From contig NZ_NPFW01000022.1 of the NCBI RefSeq assembly GCF_002259405.1, positions 124,001 to 188,000 of the forward strand: 64,000 nucleotides of DNA, written 5' to 3'. Under the pieces are notes generated by a model. It saw only the letters and a program-made list of their open reading frames with translations, ran no database searches and was not told the DNA's origin. Shown piece by piece: positions 43,111 through 64,000 of this stretch. A program made the translations under genes and the position numbers. This DNA comes from Rhodococcus sp. 14-2483-1-2. GTDB lineage: Bacteria; Actinomycetota; Actinomycetes; Mycobacteriales; Mycobacteriaceae. How positions within the stretch are numbered: the stretch's first letter is position 1; every line of letters starts with the position of its first letter.

Positions 43111-43153
43111 CTGCACCGCCTGATTGGAAACAATCCGGCGGTGCAGTTTTTTT
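43111..43153 (+). terminator. Rho-independent terminator of rbpA
   Basis: CTGCACCGCC-t-GATTG, loop GAAA, CAATC-c-GGCGGTGCAG, followed by seven T residues. It starts 14 bases after the rbpA stop. A textbook structure for an actinobacterial intrinsic terminator. Confidence 0.92.
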
Positions 43154-43242
43154 ATGTATTTCGAACCCATTAGATGTTTTCGCACGCTTTGTTGCATTCA
43201 TTGTCGCCTGAGCAGGGATTCCAATTACGATCGAGTGGCGGC

Positions 43243-43282
43243 GTGACAGTCCGAGGTGACATCATCGAGTATCGGTTGTCAC
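43243..43282. promoter_or_regulatory. Three GTGACA half-sites upstream of the chorismate mutase gene
   Basis: GTGACA at 43243-43248 and 43256-43261 are direct repeats 13 bases apart, and TGTCAC at 43277-43282 is the inverted copy. They lie about 100 bases upstream of the GTG start at 43378 in an A+T-rich leader, where a regulator of the aromatic operon could bind. Six-base matches are weak evidence. Confidence 0.35.
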
Positions 43283-43377
43283 ATAGGTGGACGATTCGTG
43301 AACGGTCGCCGTAACGGTTGTCGGAGAATACCGATAAACAGCAGCACCGGAGTCGATAAATCAGGGGGCAACAACTC

Positions 43378-43767
43378 GTGAGCCAGGATTCTGATCAGCG
43401 CTCGACCGACGCTTTGCGTACGGCGGCCTCCGAAGCGGAATCGGAAGGTCATCGTGCGGTCGGCGAGCAAAAGCTTGCGGAGTTGAGGCGCGAGTTGGAC
43501 GGAATCGACGAAGTTCTTCGCGCTGCAATTCGAGATCGCATCGATGTGTGTGTACGTGTTGCACACGTAAAACGTGAACACGCGATTCCGATGATGCAAC
43601 CGGGCCGCGTCGGGCTGGTGACCGAGCGAGCGAGAGACTTCGCATCGGCCAACGGTTTGTCTCCCGACTTTCTCGAAGATCTGTACCGATCGATGATTGC
43701 AGAGGCATGTCGCGTCGAGGATTCGATCATCGATTCTCCGCCGCCCGGCCTCGACAGTGAACGGTAG
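43378..43767 (+). CDS. AroQ-type chorismate mutase (candidate aminodeoxychorismate mutase)
   Basis: A 129-residue helical protein beginning at GTG 43378 with AGGGGG upstream. The AroQ core reads LAELRRELDGIDEVLRAAIR (about residues 37-56), then VCVRVAHVKREHAIPMMQP with the catalytic Arg-Lys and Gln positions. It is longer at the N-terminus than the minimal 90-residue domain. The gene ends 10 bases before the fused aminodeoxychorismate synthase. In pristinamycin- and chloramphenicol-type pathways this partner rearranges 4-amino-4-deoxychorismate to 4-amino-4-deoxyprephenate. Ordinary chorismate mutase activity is the alternative. Confidence 0.8.
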   Translation: MSQDSDQRSTDALRTAASEAESEGHRAVGEQKLAELRRELDGIDEVLRAAIRDRIDVCVRVAHVKREHAIPMMQPGRVGLVTERARDFASANGLSPDFLEDLYRSMIAEACRVEDSIIDSPPPGLDSER

Positions 43768-43777
43768 AAGCACCCCG

Positions 43778-45850
43778 ATGACGATCCATACGCTCCTGGT
43801 GGACAATTACGATTCGTTCACCTACAACCTGTACAGCCTTCTGGCCGAGGTGAACGGTCGGCCGCCGACGGTGGTCAAGAACGACGTCGAATGGACGTCA
43901 CTGGATTTCGATGCCTACGACAATGTCGTGATCTCGCCCGGTCCCGGGCGCCCGGATCTGGAGCAGGACTTCGGGATCAGTGCCCGAGTGATCAACGAGT
44001 CCGGTCTACCGATACTCGGCGTGTGCCTCGGGCATCAGGGTCTGTGTCATCTGTTCGGTGGCACCGTGGATCTCGCGCCGGCGCCGATGCACGGCAGGAT
44101 CACCGACATCACTCATACCGGTGTGGATCTGTTCGCCGGGATTCCGTCGCCGTACTCGGTTGTGCGGTACCACTCGCTCGTCGTGACCCGTACCCCTGCC
44201 GACTTCGAGGAAGTCGCATGGACGCCCGACGGACTGGTCATGGCAGTTCGGCACCGCAGCAAGCCCATGTGGGGAGTTCAGTTCCATCCCGAGTCGATCA
44301 GTACCGAATACGGCCGTGAACTTCTCGCCAACTTCCGCGATCTGACACTGGCACAATCGAGTGCATCGAGTGCTGCGCGTACTCAGGATTCGATGTTCAC
44401 CATCGAGACACGTTCGCTCGACGAGGCTTTCGATTCCGAGCAGGTATTCGAAGCCCTCTTCGCGGACGGCTCGAAGAGTTTCTGGCTGGACGGCAGCGCG
44501 GCTCTCGAACCCGACTGCAGGTTCACCGTCATGGGCGACTGCTCGGGTCCCCACGCTGAGTACGTGACCTATTCGGTTGCTGAGACGACGGTGACCGTGC
44601 AGGGTGCCGACGGTACGACCGAGCTCATCCACTCGACATTCTTCGACTACATCGACGACCGATTGCGAGAGCGGGCCACTCCCCCTCGGCACGACTTACC
44701 GTTTGCTTTCGGGCTCGGCTACGTGGGGTACCTGGGTTACGAACTCAAGGCGGACACCGGTGGGCAGCTGGTTCACACAGCTGCGACTCCCGACGCATCG
44801 ATGGTCTTCGCAGATCGCGCGCTGGTGTTCGACCACGAGGCAGGCACCCTCTATCTGATGGGGTTGGCCACCACCCCCGGGGATCCTGTGTTGGCGCAGT
44901 GGTTCGACTCGGTCACCGACACCCTGCGTGGCCTGTCCCGAAAGGCCACCTCGGTCGACCGTGCGGGTGCGCCTGCGACCGGCACTCCCCTACTCGGAGC
45001 CGATCGGTCGCTCGAGCCCCGACTGCGCCACGACCGTGCCCACTATCTGGATCTGATTTCCCAGTGCCTTGCCGAGATTCGCTCCGGTGAGACGTACGAG
45101 GTCTGCTTGACCAACACGGCGACCGTAGCCGGTTCCATCGACGCAACCGCCACTTACTCGTACATGCGCGAGATCAACCCCACTCCGTACAGTGCGCTGC
45201 TGAAGTTCCCCGAGCTGTCCGTGTTGAGTGCGTCTCCGGAACGCTTCTTGCGCATCGACGCCGACCGCATCGTCGAGTCCAAACCGATCAAGGGAACGCG
45301 TCCCCGCGGGGCCACAGCGGAGGACGACAACGCACTCAAGGCGGACCTCGTCGCGAACGAGAAGGACAAGGCCGAGAACCTGATGATCGTGGACCTGGTG
45401 CGCAACGACCTCGCCCAGGTGTGCGTGCCGGGGTCGGTACACGTTCCCAAGCTGTTCGATGTCGAAACCTACGCTCCGGTACACCAATTGGTCTCGACCG
45501 TTCGTGGTCGCCTGCGCGACGACGCGTCCGCGGCGGACTGTATCCGTGCTGCGTTTCCGGGTGGATCGATGACGGGAGCACCGAAGATCCGCACGATGGC
45601 GATCATCGACAAGCTCGAAGACGGACCGCGGGGGGTGTACTCGGGTGCCATCGGTTACTTCTCGATCACCGGCACCGCGGACTTCTCGATCGTCATTCGC
45701 ACGATCGTGGCCACCGAGCACGAAGTGACCTACGGGGTGGGTGGCGCAATCGTGGCACTGTCGGATCCCGACGAGGAATTCGAGGAGACGATGGTCAAGG
45801 CTGTATCGATGCGCCGAGCGCTGACCGGGCGAACCGCGAACAGCGGGTAG
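43778..45850 (+). CDS. pabAB: Fused aminodeoxychorismate synthase (glutamine amidotransferase plus component I)
   Basis: A 690-residue bifunctional enzyme. Residues 1-195 are a class I glutamine amidotransferase with C83 (GVCLGHQG), H170 and E172 (HPES). Residues about 230-690 are the chorismate-binding synthase with ESKPIKGTRPRG and MIVDLVRNDLAQVC, then PGGSMTGAPKIRTM near the C-terminus. It makes 4-amino-4-deoxychorismate from chorismate and glutamine. No lyase (pabC) adjoins it; instead a chorismate mutase precedes it and an NRPS converges. That favours a role in 4-aminophenylalanine supply over folate, though folate use is not excluded. Confidence 0.88.
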   Translation: MTIHTLLVDNYDSFTYNLYSLLAEVNGRPPTVVKNDVEWTSLDFDAYDNVVISPGPGRPDLEQDFGISARVINESGLPILGVCLGHQGLCHLFGGTVDLAPAPMHGRITDITHTGVDLFAGIPSPYSVVRYHSLVVTRTPADFEEVAWTPDGLVMAVRHRSKPMWGVQFHPESISTEYGRELLANFRDLTLAQSSASSAARTQDSMFTIETRSLDEAFDSEQVFEALFADGSKSFWLDGSAALEPDCRFTVMGDCSGPHAEYVTYSVAETTVTVQGADGTTELIHSTFFDYIDDRLRERATPPRHDLPFAFGLGYVGYLGYELKADTGGQLVHTAATPDASMVFADRALVFDHEAGTLYLMGLATTPGDPVLAQWFDSVTDTLRGLSRKATSVDRAGAPATGTPLLGADRSLEPRLRHDRAHYLDLISQCLAEIRSGETYEVCLTNTATVAGSIDATATYSYMREINPTPYSALLKFPELSVLSASPERFLRIDADRIVESKPIKGTRPRGATAEDDNALKADLVANEKDKAENLMIVDLVRNDLAQVCVPGSVHVPKLFDVETYAPVHQLVSTVRGRLRDDASAADCIRAAFPGGSMTGAPKIRTMAIIDKLEDGPRGVYSGAIGYFSITGTADFSIVIRTIVATEHEVTYGVGGAIVALSDPDEEFEETMVKAVSMRRALTGRTANSG

Positions 45851-45876
45851 AGCACACGCGCTCCACCCGCTGTTCG
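45837..45876. terminator. Hairpin between the pabAB stop and the converging gene
   Basis: CGAACAGCGGGT (45837-45848) and ACCCGCTGTTCG (45865-45876) are perfect 12-base arms around a 16-base loop. The pabAB stop codon lies at the end of the left arm. It can terminate transcription from both sides (the other gene ends at 45906). Confidence 0.65.
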
Positions 45877-45905
45877 TAGATCCTTCGGCTCGAGGCCGTC
45901 CTGCC

Positions 45906-46502
45906 TTACGGAGTGGTGAAGTATTCGAACACAGCAGGCTGGGCCTGCGGGTTTCCGTTGCTGGTGCCGATGACTGCGCCGGCCACCGTACCGATGACGG
46001 TTCCGATGATGCACCCGGAGATGAAGTTCGGGAAGATCGACACACAGCCGATGGCGAAACCGAGGCCTGCGCCGATCGCCGTGCCGACACCGCCGCCGTT
46101 GTTCCAGCCGATGGCGAGCTGATTGACCATGTTGTCGAATGCCTGCTGCTTGGTCCGCGGACCTGCGACCTCGGCGACGGGAACCGTCTGCGGAGTCAAC
46201 GTCAGTTCGCGGCCCTCGGCACCGATCAGCGGTGCGATCGAATAGACGGTGCCGTTGATGGTGTACTCCAGCGGAACAGATGCAACCGTGGCGCCGGCCT
46301 GGTCGATGATGGACACGGTCTCGCTCGTGGCATCGACCCGGAACAGTCCGGCATCGAGGACGGTGGTGACCGTTCCGTCGGGGTTGACCGACGTCTCGTA
46401 GTTCACCGGGTCCGACGACGGGTCTGCCACAGCATGGCCTGCACCGGTGGCCACCGCAGCGGTCAACGCCACCGCTACCGTTGCTGTTCTGATCAGTTTC
46501 AC
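45906..46502 (-). CDS. Exported protein with glycine-zipper C-terminal region
   Basis: A 198-residue protein begun at GTG 46502, which has AGGGGA five bases upstream; an ATG at 46541 would add 13 residues before the signal peptide. The signal peptide is VKLIRTATVAVALTAA ending near HAVA-DPSSD. A beta-rich middle (about 35-110) is followed by a Gly/Ala/Ile-rich hydrophobic region with GxxxG-like repeats (AIGAGLGFAIG, GTVIGTVAGAVIGTSNG), which could insert in a membrane. No family recognised. It lies between pabAB and the NRPS 3' end, transcribed in the NRPS direction, and may be the last gene of that operon. Confidence 0.72.
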   Translation of the reverse strand: MKLIRTATVAVALTAAVATGAGHAVADPSSDPVNYETSVNPDGTVTTVLDAGLFRVDATSETVSIIDQAGATVASVPLEYTINGTVYSIAPLIGAEGRELTLTPQTVPVAEVAGPRTKQQAFDNMVNQLAIGWNNGGGVGTAIGAGLGFAIGCVSIFPNFISGCIIGTVIGTVAGAVIGTSNGNPQAQPAVFEYFTTP

Positions 46503-46602
46503 TTCTGTCCCCTGGTGGTTGTGATTCGTATTCGACGGCATTCGTGTCGAATGCCGATGGTATTCGTAGATCTGCCCTTCGATGTGAAGAACACACCAAT
46601 CG

Positions 46603-64000
<17,398 letters not shown>

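Overview
The window is high-GC DNA of an actinobacterium, most likely a Rhodococcus-type member of the Nocardiaceae. Supporting signs are the RNA polymerase-binding protein RbpA, an IdeR/DtxR iron box of classic actinobacterial form, a ureAB-C-F-G-D urease operon without ureE, a HelR-type RNA polymerase motor behind a rifamycin-associated element, and GTG starts with many 4-base stop/start overlaps.

Left part (1-26900). Two ferric-siderophore permease genes run off the left edge. They share an IdeR box with a divergent FhuF-like gene. A thioesterase and a DUF6986 aldolase-like gene precede the urease operon (4748-9163). A leftward series follows: type II NADH dehydrogenase, a HugZ-like split-barrel protein, a GAP-family membrane protein, an isochorismatase-like hydrolase, a short UvrA-like ATPase and a DapA-like aldolase with a divergent LysR regulator. 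HelR, a PAS-GAF-GGDEF-EAL protein with a small coupled gene, a GNAT, a winged-helix/membrane protein pair, two exported proteins and a NAGS-like protein complete this part.

Middle (26900-37800). Two wrecked beta-oxidation genes (an SDR and an enoyl-CoA hydratase) border a catabolic island. Leftward it carries two SDRs, an epoxide-hydrolase-like protein and a zinc alcohol dehydrogenase. Rightward from a divergent, palindrome-rich promoter it carries an LLM flavin monooxygenase (LimB-like), a flavin reductase, an unknown 101-residue protein, its own RibBA, an acyl-CoA ligase and a LuxR regulator. The logic looks like oxygenation of an alicyclic or terpene-like substrate, followed by hydrolysis, oxidation and CoA activation, with a dedicated flavin supply. 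The substrate is unknown.

Right part (37800-64000). An 885-base gene-free stretch contains a perfect 47-base palindrome. Then come a membrane diguanylate cyclase, a KefB-type antiporter, a TerB protein, a zinc-finger protein and rbpA. A chorismate mutase plus fused aminodeoxychorismate synthase pair converges with a giant nonribosomal peptide synthetase that fills 46603-64000 and continues past the right edge. The visible modules are (A)-T-E / C-A-T / C-A(Thr)-T-E / C-A-T / C-A-T-TE. The chorismate-derived pair next to the NRPS suggests, but does not prove, that 4-aminophenylalanine is a building block. Near the right edge the NRPS changes abruptly in codon usage inside an adenylation domain, a sign of recombination.
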